NCBI RefSeq assembly: GCF_004340665.1 | Contig: NZ_SLWO01000005.1 | Coordinates: forward strand, 398,614 to 462,613 | Length of the DNA: 64,000 bases | Direction: 5' to 3' | Source: Pedobacter psychrotolerans | GTDB lineage: Bacteria > Bacteroidota > Bacteroidia > Sphingobacteriales > Sphingobacteriaceae | Part shown: piece after piece, positions 25,804 through 33,814 of the stretch | How the letters are laid out: every line of letters begins with the position of its first letter | How positions within the stretch are numbered: position 1 is the stretch's first letter | Made by a program: the position numbers and the translations under genes | Notes under the pieces: model-generated | What the model was told of the DNA's origin: nothing | The model's input: the letters and a program-made list of their open reading frames with translations, nothing else | Databases searched by the model: none

Positions 25804-26817
25804 CTAACCTTTTGTACTGGATTCGCGAATGTTAAATACAGTTGGCACTATAACCTCTTTATATTTTTTATCTGTTGTATTTACTTTTAGCCTATCCATT
25901 AATATTTTCATGATGTTTTCTGCAATTGCTTCCAGCGGCTGCGCTATTGCTGTTACCGGTGGATCACAAAATTCAAGAATTTCAAAATCATCAAATGATA
26001 CTACAGCAAGATCTTTCTGAATACGTAAGCCCATTGCTCGGAAAGTTCTTAAACCGTCAAGACTGATGTAGTTGGCGCCGAAAATAACAGCATCAAGATC
26101 TTTATTTGAATTAAAAAATTCTGCAATCTCTTTTATGGTTGTTGCAGACGTACTGTAATTTATTTTCTTAACAAATGAATTTAATTTGTACCGGGATATG
26201 GTTTCCTCATATCCGGAAAGTCTGTCCAGCATCTGTTGCTGATCAGAATCGATGGTAATAAAGGCTATATTCTTAAATCCGTTGGAAATTAAGTGCTCAG
26301 TTGCCTGGGCGGTACTTTGTTTATTATTAATGATTACGTAGTCAGCTTTCACGTCTTGTACATACCGGTCAAATAGTACAACAGGAGCATCCGTTAAAAT
26401 TAACTTTTTTACTTCGTCTTCCAAGCCTTCAGGCAACGCCATGATATAACCATCTACATGCCTGTCCTTGAAAATCTGAAGTAGTTCAATTGCCTTTTTT
26501 GTATCGTTTCGGGTACTGCTAAATAAAATTTTATAGCCCAAATCTGATGCAATTTCATCAATACGTTTTGCAATCCCTGAAAAGAATGGCTCTGAGATAT
26601 CGTCGACCAAAAACCCAATAATTCGTGTTTTTCCTGTCCGTAAACTCGTTGCGAGAGAGTTAGGCTGATAATTTAGTTCCGCTACAAGATCTAATACTTT
26701 CTTTGTTAATGCATCACTAATATTTTTTTCCTTCGCTCGTCCATTAATTACAAAGGAGACAGATGTAATCGAAATATTTAATTGTTTGGCTATATCTTTA
26801 ATTGAAACTCTTTTCAT
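25804..26817 (-). CDS. LacI family transcriptional regulator
   Basis: A 337-residue repressor-type regulator. The N-terminal helix-turn-helix is VSIKDIAKQLNISITSVSFV, followed by the hinge region LNYQPNSLATSLRTGKT. The ligand-binding domain starts RIIGFLVDDISEPFFSGIA and includes GYIMALPEG, DAVIFGANYISLDGL and LAVVSFDDFEI near the C terminus. No sugar-utilisation gene is adjacent on the same strand, so its target and inducer are unknown. It lies downstream of, and on the same strand as, the tRNA-like unit, separated by that unit's terminator. Confidence 0.92.
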   Translation of the reverse strand: MKRVSIKDIAKQLNISITSVSFVINGRAKEKNISDALTKKVLDLVAELNYQPNSLATSLRTGKTRIIGFLVDDISEPFFSGIAKRIDEIASDLGYKILFSSTRNDTKKAIELLQIFKDRHVDGYIMALPEGLEDEVKKLILTDAPVVLFDRYVQDVKADYVIINNKQSTAQATEHLISNGFKNIAFITIDSDQQQMLDRLSGYEETISRYKLNSFVKKINYSTSATTIKEIAEFFNSNKDLDAVIFGANYISLDGLRTFRAMGLRIQKDLAVVSFDDFEILEFCDPPVTAIAQPLEAIAENIMKILMDRLKVNTTDKKYKEVIVPTVFNIRESSTKG

Positions 26818-26904
26818 TATTAGGGACTACAAATATTTGGTGTTATCAACGGGTAATATAGTGATAAGTGCTGTAATATTCAGGGACATGATTAGAAGTT
26901 TATA

Positions 26905-26937
26905 AAAAGAAAAAGAGCAACCTATCCAGGATTGCTC
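26905..26937 (-). terminator. Intrinsic terminator of the tRNA-like transcription unit
   Basis: On the minus strand GAGCAA, a short CCT/AGG inner helix, and TTGCTC form the stem, followed by TTTTTCTTTTT. It lies 31 nt after the 3' end of the second tRNA-like gene in transcription order, and ends the RNA before the LacI-type gene. Confidence 0.85.
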
Positions 26938-26967
26938 AATTAACTAACTTATTATTCATAAAAAATG

Positions 26968-27111
26968 CTGTTGGGGAAGGAGTCGAACCTTCAAGGGGTA
27001 GTTAGCTACAGTTCAAAAAATTAATTGTGGTCAACCCAATAAACTGCGTTTGTCCCATTATTCCCCACCACCGAGACAAGGAGGCGTGTCTGCCAATTTC
27101 ACCACCCAACA
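26968..27111 (-). tRNA. Atypical class II tRNA-like gene, GUC anticodon, 75-nt variable arm (copy 1)
   Basis: On the minus strand the 144-nt element folds as a cloverleaf: acceptor TGTTGGG / CCCAACA, U8, D-stem GTG / CAC with a loop AAATTGGCAGA like that of tRNA-Leu, anticodon arm CCTCC-TTGTCTC-GGTGG with a U-U mismatch in mid-stem, and T-arm GAAGG-TTCGACT-CCTTC. The variable region is 75 nt, closed by GGGG / CCCC and holding an inner CAGTT / AACTG hairpin. The anticodon would be GUC (Asp), with G10, C38, G2-C71 and G73 as in aspartate tRNA, but position 37 is U. CCA is not encoded. It is homologous to copy 2. Whether it is charged or used in translation is unknown. Confidence 0.75.
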
Positions 27112-27112
27112 T

Positions 27113-27182
27113 TTTAGTCCTTAGTCCAAAGTCTGCAGTCGTAAGTCTACTAAAGACTATGGACTCTTGACTTAGGACTAAG
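27113..27182. repeat. AGTCNNN heptad inverted array between the two tRNA-like genes
   Basis: The spacer consists almost wholly of 7-nt units (AGTCCTT, AGTCCAA, AGTCTGC, AGTCGTA, AGTCTAC) followed by the inverted series. The outer ends TTAGTCC and GGACTAA pair exactly, and the AGTC cores pair at every step while the three variable bases often do not. It would form a long periodic hairpin in the transcript between the two tRNA-like RNAs. Confidence 0.8.
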
Positions 27183-27185
27183 CCG

Positions 27186-27295
27186 CTGTAGGGGAAGGAA
27201 TCGAACCTCCAAGGAGTGGTTAGCCATTGCTGGTATTCCCATTATTCTCCGCCACCGAGACAAGGAGGTGTGTCTGCCTGTTTCACCACCCTACA
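27186..27295 (-). tRNA. Atypical class II tRNA-like gene, GUC anticodon, 41-nt variable arm (copy 2)
   Basis: The 110-nt element on the minus strand is the first gene of the unit. Acceptor TGTAGGG / CCCTACA with G73 (which could also pair with C at -1), D-arm GTG-AAACAGGCAGA-CAC, anticodon arm CCTCC-TTGTCTC-GGTGG, T-arm GGAGG-TTCGATT-CCTTC. The variable arm is closed by GGAG / CTCC where copy 1 has GGGG / CCCC, a compensatory change that supports the helix, and it holds CCA-GCAA-TGG. Conserved blocks AATAATGGGA and GCTAAC are shared with copy 1. Anticodon GUC and U37 are as in copy 1. Confidence 0.78.
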
Positions 27296-27348
27296 GTATG
27301 TTTAGCAATTGATTTTAAAGAACGTTCCTTTTTGTTAATTGCTTGATA

Positions 27349-27380
27349 CAAATGTAATGGAACAACCAATACCTTACAAA
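27349..27380 (-). promoter_or_regulatory. Consensus promoter of the tRNA-like unit
   Basis: On the minus strand TTTG (27380-27377), 20 nt, TACATTTG (27356-27349): a perfect Bacteroidota vegetative promoter. Transcription would start near 27343, giving a leader of about 48 nt that includes the near-palindrome AAGGAACGTTCTTT. Confidence 0.8.
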
Positions 27381-27453
27381 TTTTTTAAACATTTAATTTT
27401 ATTTTTATAATATTGATAAATATTTGTAAATTCGCTTATCATAATTCAAAAAT

Positions 27454-27930
27454 ATGCTTAAAAAAGACAATTCCAATTTAGAAATTGACAACCTCGATAT
27501 TGATATATTGAAACAACTGATGCAGGATGCTACTAAACCTTATACTGAAATCGCAAAAGATTTGATTGTTTCGGGTGGTACAATACACGTCAGAATGAAG
27601 AAACTACAAGAAATGGGGATTATTAAAGGGTCACACTTAATCATCGATCCTCAAAAGGCTGGCTATGATATCTGTGCTTTTTTAGGTATTTATCTAGAGA
27701 AGGGTATTCAATATAAAGATGCCGTTGCCCAGCTCAGTAAAATAAAGGAAGTGGTAGAGCTACACTATACTACTGGTGCTTACAGCATGTTTGCGAAAAT
27801 TATTTGTAGAGATACCAATCACTTGCGCCATGTACTGAATGAAGAAATTCAGGCTGTTAATGGTATTCAACGCACGGAAACTTTAATTTCTTTGGAGGAA
27901 AGTATTAAAAGGCAGATTGAGTTGGGGTAG
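27454..27930 (+). CDS. Lrp/AsnC family transcriptional regulator
   Basis: A 158-residue regulator. The DNA-binding domain is IDNLDIDILKQLMQDATKPY plus TEIAKDLIVSGGTIHVRMKKL, and the effector-binding RAM domain runs from about residue 75 with YDICAFLGIYLEKG, VELHYTTGAYSMFAKI and the closing ISLEES. Targets and effector amino acid are unknown. It is divergent from the tRNA-like unit and convergent with feoB, with a heptad array after its stop. Confidence 0.92.
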   Translation: MLKKDNSNLEIDNLDIDILKQLMQDATKPYTEIAKDLIVSGGTIHVRMKKLQEMGIIKGSHLIIDPQKAGYDICAFLGIYLEKGIQYKDAVAQLSKIKEVVELHYTTGAYSMFAKIICRDTNHLRHVLNEEIQAVNGIQRTETLISLEESIKRQIELG

Positions 27931-27934
27931 TTTT

Positions 27935-28014
27935 TTAGTCTGGAGTCTTTAAGCGGAAGTCTCCAGGCCATTGCCTTATCTTGCAGGACGAAAGTTAAAG
28001 GTTAAAAGTCGGCG
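27935..28014. repeat. Degenerate heptad array between the lrp-type gene and feoB
   Basis: Units with a 7-nt period (AGTCTGG, AGTCTTT, AAGCGGA, AGTCTCC, AGGCCAT) start right after the stop codon. A second short run, AGTTAAA, GGTTAAA, AGTCGGC, follows near 27993. It is more decayed than the arrays at 1.8 and 27.1 kb and lacks a long perfect hairpin. Confidence 0.55.
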
Positions 28015-28134
28015 TAACGATGTAAAAAGTCCTGAATTCAATATTATAAGGGAAGTATAGCAAGCAAAATTTGCAAACACTGTTCTCCAATGCCTTGATG
28101 CCTGATACTTAATAACTTGAACTACTTCTTCTTT

Positions 28135-30243
28135 CTACTTCAACAACTGATAGGCAATAAGTGCAGCAAAATAAGCCATGGCTGTCATGTAAACCAGTTG
28201 AATTACGGGCCATTTCCAACCTTTAGTTTCCCGGTAAACGATTGCTACGGTGCTCATACATTGCATAGCAAAAGCATAAAATAACATCAATGAAATTCCT
28301 GTAGCAAAGGTGTATACGGGTAATCCAGTACGACTATTTACCGATGAAGACATGCGTGTTCTTATCGTTGAAGTATCCTCATCACCACCATCAACACTAT
28401 AGATAGTAGCCATGGTACCAACGAAAGCCTCTCGTGCAGCAAATGAGGTAATTAAACCAATACCAATCTTCCAATCATAACCCAGCGGGCGAATGGCAGG
28501 CTCAATCCAATGGCCTAAGATGCCAACATATGAATTTTCAAGCTTTTCTGTCGCAATAAGTGTTTCAATATGAACGGTGTTTTTTGTAGTATCTGCCAGC
28601 GCAGATGCATATTTCTGATCAATTCGATCGAAGCGGTTCCCTGGTCCAAAAGTAGCCATTACCCAAAGAATAATAGAAATGGCAATAATTACTTTACCAG
28701 CTTCAAAAACAAAAGTTTTAGATTTTTCATACATGGTGTAAAGCACATTTTTCCACCTTGGCATTCGGTAAATGGGTAATTCCATAATGAAATAAGACCT
28801 TTCCTTCGTTTTGATCAAAAACTTCATTACCCAGGCCACCAACACAGCTGCAATTACACCTACTAAATACATCACCATTAAAGCCAAGCCCTGCAGGTTA
28901 AAAACACCCAGAATATTTTTCGATGGAATAATTAATGATATAATTAAAATATAAACCGGAAGCCTCGCTGAGCAACTTACCAATGGCGTAACCATAATGG
29001 TAATCATTCTATCTTTCCAGTTTTCAATATTTCTTGCTGCCATTATTGAAGGTACTGCACAAGCCAGACCACCAATCATTGGTACAACAGATTTACCATT
29101 TAAACCGACTTTACTCATAATTTTATCCATCATAAAAGTAACCCTGGCCATGTAGCCCGTATCTTCCAAAATGGATATAAATGCAAATAAAATAGCTATT
29201 TGTGGGATGAAGACGAAAATGCCGCCTAAACCAGCTACAATACCATCTAATACTAGATTAGTGAGCATACCTGCTGGCAGGTATTCATGACCTGCTTCTG
29301 TTATAAAACCAAAGCCTGCCTCGATCCATTGCATTGGATAGGATGACCATGCAAAAATGGCATTAAAAATAACGAAGAGTATTAATAAAAAGATGGCAAA
29401 GCCCCAGATTTTATGGGTTAAGATGGAATCAAGCTTATCACTAAATGTAAATTTTTTAGCTGCGTCGCTGTCTGTTACTACATCAGATAGTATCAAACTT
29501 AAATTTTTATACCGTAAAATGGTTTCAGCTGCCTGAGTTTTTGCTGATTCAAAATGATGCGATTGTTCTATCGCCTCAATTTCATCTTGTTCTCTTTCCG
29601 TAAAGAATTTAAGATATTCATGTTGATGCAATACCTGTAAAGCATAGTAATCATTATCAGAATTTAACTTCGACTTGATGGCATTAATTGCTGCTGGTGC
29701 CAGACTATTTACATCAACATCCTGAAACTGTGTAGCAATTTTATTCGTGTTAGTAATCGCCAACTTTAATTGGTCAATACCAATATTGTTTCGGGCCGAG
29801 ATAGATACCACCTGAACACCTAATTTTTCAGCAAGCTTATCCAAATCAATCTGAATTCCCTGTTTTTCTGAAAGATCAATCATATTTAAAGCGAGTACCA
29901 TCGGAATTCCTAAATCGGCAACCTGCGAATATAAAAGCATATTGCGTTTAAGGTTGGAGGCATCAACAACCAATACAATCACATCAGGATAGCTGTCGTT
30001 TTTTGAATCAGCTAAAACTTGAAAAACAATACTTTCATCACTGCTTTTGGGATACAAACTATATGTTCCTGGTAAATCAATAATTTCAGCCCCTTTACCA
30101 TTGGCAAGCTTCATGAAACCTGTTTTCTTATCAACAGTTATCCCCGGAAAATTCCCGATTTTTTGATTTAATCCTGTTAAACGATTAAAAAGAGTAGACT
30201 TACCTGTATTGGGATTACCAACTAACGCAACTTTAATATCCAA
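28135..30243 (-). CDS. feoB: Ferrous iron transport protein B
   Basis: A 702-residue inner membrane iron(II) transporter with an N-terminal GTPase domain: GNPNTGKST (residues 9-17), DLPGTYSLY (G3), LNMIDL (G4). A helical guanine-dissociation-inhibitor-like region follows to about residue 260. The membrane part has two Gate domains, with FVPQIAILFAFISILEDTGYMAR (shown here as FVPQIAILF and ILEDTGYMAR), GGLACAVPSIMAARNIEN, and TSFAAREAFVGTMATIY. It starts 6 nt after feoA ends and forms a feoAB operon. No clear Fur box was found. Confidence 0.97.
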   Translation of the reverse strand: MDIKVALVGNPNTGKSTLFNRLTGLNQKIGNFPGITVDKKTGFMKLANGKGAEIIDLPGTYSLYPKSSDESIVFQVLADSKNDSYPDVIVLVVDASNLKRNMLLYSQVADLGIPMVLALNMIDLSEKQGIQIDLDKLAEKLGVQVVSISARNNIGIDQLKLAITNTNKIATQFQDVDVNSLAPAAINAIKSKLNSDNDYYALQVLHQHEYLKFFTEREQDEIEAIEQSHHFESAKTQAAETILRYKNLSLILSDVVTDSDAAKKFTFSDKLDSILTHKIWGFAIFLLILFVIFNAIFAWSSYPMQWIEAGFGFITEAGHEYLPAGMLTNLVLDGIVAGLGGIFVFIPQIAILFAFISILEDTGYMARVTFMMDKIMSKVGLNGKSVVPMIGGLACAVPSIMAARNIENWKDRMITIMVTPLVSCSARLPVYILIISLIIPSKNILGVFNLQGLALMVMYLVGVIAAVLVAWVMKFLIKTKERSYFIMELPIYRMPRWKNVLYTMYEKSKTFVFEAGKVIIAISIILWVMATFGPGNRFDRIDQKYASALADTTKNTVHIETLIATEKLENSYVGILGHWIEPAIRPLGYDWKIGIGLITSFAAREAFVGTMATIYSVDGGDEDTSTIRTRMSSSVNSRTGLPVYTFATGISLMLFYAFAMQCMSTVAIVYRETKGWKWPVIQLVYMTAMAYFAALIAYQLLK

Positions 30244-30249
30244 ATCAGC

Positions 30250-30468
30250 TTATTTATTGATGATAATGACTTCTGCTTCGCTCTTACGTAAACAAAGCTG
30301 ATAACCAGCAACACGAATGGCCATTGGATCGCCTAGCGGGGCAAAACGCTCTACTTCCACCACCTCTCCAGGCAAACAACCCATCTCCATTAATTTAACA
30401 GAAAGATCAAGATCTGTAAATGAAAGGATGGTTCCTTTTTCTCCAACTTTTAAATTTGAAAGTTTCAT
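30250..30468 (-). CDS. feoA: Ferrous iron transport protein A
   Basis: A 72-residue SH3-fold cytoplasmic protein that assists FeoB. Recognisable parts are MKLSNLKVGEKGTI, LMEMGCLPGEVVEVERFAPL, GDPMAIRVAGYQLCLRKSEA. It immediately precedes feoB on the minus strand. The 255 bp upstream hold no gene and no motif I can call with confidence, apart from the terminator of the next gene at its far end. Confidence 0.96.
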   Translation of the reverse strand: MKLSNLKVGEKGTILSFTDLDLSVKLMEMGCLPGEVVEVERFAPLGDPMAIRVAGYQLCLRKSEAEVIIINK

Positions 30469-30677
30469 CTGTAATTAATTTTATGCTCAGATGGGGCCTT
30501 CATGATCAAATAATTATTCAATCTATTCGGGTTCATGTGCTAAATTGCACGCAAGTTAGCCTTTCTTTAGATTTATTCCAAATAGAGATTTTTATCCTAA
30601 ACAGGTATGACTCATCAATGATTAATTTCTTGCTGTCAATGCGGCTTAATCCTTTTTTTAAAAATTCTATAAGCACA

Positions 30678-30704
30678 AAAGGCCCGTTTTGCACGAGCCT
30701 TTGT
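30678..30704 (-). terminator. Terminator after the outer membrane beta-barrel gene
   Basis: On the minus strand AAAGGCTCGT and ACGGGCCTTT pair across GCAAA, followed by a short T-run; 20 bp after the stop at 30724. Confidence 0.75.
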
Positions 30705-30723
30705 TAACATGATTCTATTCTTA

Positions 30724-33540
30724 TTACATCCTGAAACGTTGTCCGCCACCCTGACCTGGCGTTGGCATTTGCATATCACCACTCATATTTTTTCCGCCCA
30801 TGCGGGTTAATGAATAGGTAAATGATAACATATAATATCTTTTCAATACATTATAGTTTAAATCGGTAATGGTATTATTTGTTGCTGTTCTACTGATTCC
30901 CTGGTTCTGATTAAAGGCATCATTCACTGCTATTTTAAAAGTCCCTCTGTTTTTAAAGAACTGACGGCTGATATAAGAATTCACTAAAGTAAACTCCGTA
31001 TTATAGCCCTCTCCCCTGCCTGTATTTTTGATATAATCAAGATCAACAGCTAAACGAATGTTACCGGGAAAAACATAACTGATATCAAAACTTGGATTTA
31101 AAGTATAAAAATTAGTGGTGGCATTGGGTTGAGCGGAATACGTTGCTCTGTTATAGGTTCCAGAAATGCCTCCGGTTAAATCAAACTTATCAAAGTTGGT
31201 TACAAAATTATATCGATTGGTAACTCCAATAGTATTGGTCACATTTCTGACTAAATCATTTGGATTATCATTACCGGTTGTAAAATTCACATTTCGGTTA
31301 TAGTTAGCATTTAATGATGCATTTAAGGTTAGCTTTCTTTCTGGTAAAAGTGGAATACCCATATTTACACTACCATTTCCAGAATATACACCATCCACAT
31401 TTACGTAGGTTGTTCTGATCTTTCCAAAATCTACATCATTACGGTCAGTAATTAATTGACTGCTATTTCCAATGGCGTTAAATGTCTGACTTAAACTTAA
31501 GAAAGCAAAAAACATTCTACCCTTTGCAATATCAAAATTATTATAATTGATATTTAAATTGTTATTAAAAGAAGGTTTTAACGTAGGATTACCAATAAAA
31601 ACACTTTGTGTATTGGTGTTATCAGGTATTGGCTGGATTTGACTTATACTAGGTTGTTGTGTATTTCCTCTATAGCGAATATTTAACCTTCTTGAGTTAC
31701 TAAAATTATATCTGAAGTTTGCTGATGGGGTAAGGTTGATGAAATTTTGACTGCGTACTAATCCTGTGGTTAAATTGGTATTCACACGATTAGTTTGTTG
31801 TGCCGCTAAACCAATATTCCAATTGTATTTTTTTTCATTGGTGGTGAAACTCACTCCTCCAGCATTCGTTAAAGTCTGATTTTCATAGGTATTGGTATAA
31901 TCAAAATTAACCAAATCGTATTGGCCACTTGCTGAATTAAAATCTAATACCTGCCGGCCTTGATTATCTTGGCTATAACCATTCTGATAGTTAAATTCCA
32001 GGCTTGTGGTTTTAGATAACGGCTCAGTATAAACCAATCTGGAAGTATTGTTGATTGAATTGGTGTTTACCTTGTTCAGCTGATCCGTAACGGTTGATGT
32101 TACTGTACTATTGATTGTATTATCTTCAGAGATATAATTATAGTTATCTGCATCATTATTATTAATAGAAGTATTTACGTTTAGGGATAAAGTTCTACCC
32201 CGTCTTTTAAACTTCTTCCTCACCAATAGGTTATTGCTAATATTTGGAGTTGAACTATGGGTAAGATAACGTTGCAAACCCGTTGTTTGTGACTGGATTA
32301 AATTCCTGTCATAGTTGCTCAGGTTTGTGGCATCACTTTCAGTATATGAAACATTGGGCTGAATTTTAATTGTTGTAGTGGAATCCAGCTTGGTATCAAT
32401 CATGAAATTAAACCTATGGTTGATGCGATCAGTGTTGTTATCTGCATTATTTGCAACGGTAGTAACACTGTTACCTAATAAATTTTGCGTAAAACTCTGT
32501 TGTTGGTTAGATACATCAGATCGATTAAAAAAGTAACTCCCTTGAATTTGGGTTCCATCTTTATAGGTATCTGAAAAGTTTAATCCCCCGGCATTGGTGT
32601 TGGTAATCCCACCGCTTCCTGCACCACTTCCACCACCACCAAAGTTACCACGACCGCCACCGCCGAAACCGTTTCCAACACCATTACCCTGTCCAAAATT
32701 TTGCTTGTTTACATTATTAAACTGACCGATTACACTAAATTGTTGGTCATTATCAAATTTATTAACATTAATGCTGGCATCATAACGATCCTGAGTACCA
32801 TATCCCACTGTACTGTTTCCGAAATATCCTTTTTTCATTCCGGCTTTAGTAGTGATGTTTAAAATTTTGGTTCTGGTTCCGTCATCTACACCTGAAAACT
32901 GTGATTGCTCAGATAGTTCATCAATCACCTGAATTTTATCTACCATATCAGCCGGTAGATTTTTAGTGGCTAGCAAAGGATCTGTTCCAAAAAACTCTTT
33001 TCCATCTACCTTAACCTTCGTAATGGTTTCTCCCTGTGCCTTAATGCTACCATCTTTTGCAACCTCAACACCAGGAAGTTTTTTCAATACATCTTCTACA
33101 ACGGCATTTTCACGAACTTTGATCGTTTTCGCATCAAATTCTAGCGTATCTGTTTTAACTATCACCGGGATGGTTGCCGTTACATTTACCGTATTTAAAT
33201 CTACACCATCATCCGTCATGGCAATTTCTCCTGCATCAACAGCTGCTTTAGAAACTTCAACATCTTTAGTTGTTGTTTTCAACCCTAAAAAGGCTGCATA
33301 AACTCTATATTTTCCGGGTGCTATGGCTTTAAAGTTGAAAGTTCCATCTGGTGCTGTTTGCCCTGATGCTACCACCACTGAATCTTTAAGATTTCTGACG
33401 GCAATAGTTGCAAAATCAACAGGCTTTTTATCTCTGGCATTTATAACCTTTCCGCTGATGGAGCCAGGATTTTGTGCCTGAGCGATGTAACCACAAAAAA
33501 TAAGAACAATGAAGATTGCCCTTTGAACGTTCCTTTTCAT
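30724..33540 (-). CDS. Outer membrane beta-barrel protein with carboxypeptidase-like N-terminal domain
   Basis: A 938-residue outer membrane protein. A signal peptide ends near AQAQ, then a carboxypeptidase-regulatory-like domain (GSISGKVINARDKKPVDFAT), a plug-like domain (NAVVEDVLKKLPGVEVAKDG, DGKEFFGTDPLLATKNLPAD, DKIQVIDELSEQSQFSGVDD) and a long Asn/Thr-rich barrel. A glycine-rich insertion stands at about residues 290-315, and the C terminus is a short Gly/Gln/Met-rich tail ending QRFRM. It resembles the OMP_b-brl_3 type, close to TonB receptors but without a clear TonB box. The substrate is unknown; feoAB lies next to it but in a separate transcript. Confidence 0.85.
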   Translation of the reverse strand: MKRNVQRAIFIVLIFCGYIAQAQNPGSISGKVINARDKKPVDFATIAVRNLKDSVVVASGQTAPDGTFNFKAIAPGKYRVYAAFLGLKTTTKDVEVSKAAVDAGEIAMTDDGVDLNTVNVTATIPVIVKTDTLEFDAKTIKVRENAVVEDVLKKLPGVEVAKDGSIKAQGETITKVKVDGKEFFGTDPLLATKNLPADMVDKIQVIDELSEQSQFSGVDDGTRTKILNITTKAGMKKGYFGNSTVGYGTQDRYDASINVNKFDNDQQFSVIGQFNNVNKQNFGQGNGVGNGFGGGGRGNFGGGGSGAGSGGITNTNAGGLNFSDTYKDGTQIQGSYFFNRSDVSNQQQSFTQNLLGNSVTTVANNADNNTDRINHRFNFMIDTKLDSTTTIKIQPNVSYTESDATNLSNYDRNLIQSQTTGLQRYLTHSSTPNISNNLLVRKKFKRRGRTLSLNVNTSINNNDADNYNYISEDNTINSTVTSTVTDQLNKVNTNSINNTSRLVYTEPLSKTTSLEFNYQNGYSQDNQGRQVLDFNSASGQYDLVNFDYTNTYENQTLTNAGGVSFTTNEKKYNWNIGLAAQQTNRVNTNLTTGLVRSQNFINLTPSANFRYNFSNSRRLNIRYRGNTQQPSISQIQPIPDNTNTQSVFIGNPTLKPSFNNNLNINYNNFDIAKGRMFFAFLSLSQTFNAIGNSSQLITDRNDVDFGKIRTTYVNVDGVYSGNGSVNMGIPLLPERKLTLNASLNANYNRNVNFTTGNDNPNDLVRNVTNTIGVTNRYNFVTNFDKFDLTGGISGTYNRATYSAQPNATTNFYTLNPSFDISYVFPGNIRLAVDLDYIKNTGRGEGYNTEFTLVNSYISRQFFKNRGTFKIAVNDAFNQNQGISRTATNNTITDLNYNVLKRYYMLSFTYSLTRMGGKNMSGDMQMPTPGQGGGQRFRM

Positions 33541-33685
33541 TAAAAAAATTTAGATTATATGTACAAAACTAAGCTATCAGACTGTGCAGATACCTAAAGG
33601 TTTGTTGCGAAACAGGAAAAGATTGGTAACATTTTAAATACAGCCGAATATATGAGCTGTAACATCATTTGGAAAATGATAATGT

Positions 33686-33814
33686 TTAGTATTTGTTTTG
33701 TGAGGGATAGCTTTTGTAATAGACTTTCGGACAGTTACAGTCTTTTTTAAAGATACTGCATCCACTTAAGCATAAAGCTGCAATTACAACCATCGAACTA
33801 ATTATTTTTCTCAT
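33686..33814 (-). CDS. 42-residue cysteine-containing lipoprotein
   Basis: A short frame encodes MRKIISSMVVIAALCLSGCS followed by a polar tail with a CNC motif and ending SQNKY. LSGC at residues 16-19 is an excellent lipobox, so the mature product would be only 24 residues. It overlaps the end of the VanZ-like gene by 17 bp, as translationally coupled genes do, and closes the sprA-gcvH-vanZ run. I know no function. The coding call rests on the signal sequence and the overlap. Confidence 0.7.
   Translation of the reverse strand: MRKIISSMVVIAALCLSGCSIFKKDCNCPKVYYKSYPSQNKY

Noticed and set aside
26968..27111. tmRNA (ssrA) or selenocysteine tRNA
   Set aside because: There is no tag-peptide reading frame or tmRNA-type 5' end, and the anticodon is GUC, not UCA; a second homologous copy also argues against both.
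26968..27295. Group I intron in a tRNA gene
   Set aside because: The extra sequence is in the variable arm, not the anticodon loop, is only 41-75 nt, and lacks intron core elements.
30469..30677. Fur box upstream of feoA
   Set aside because: AT-rich segments such as TTTATTCCAAATAGAG look vaguely similar, but no convincing inverted repeat was found.
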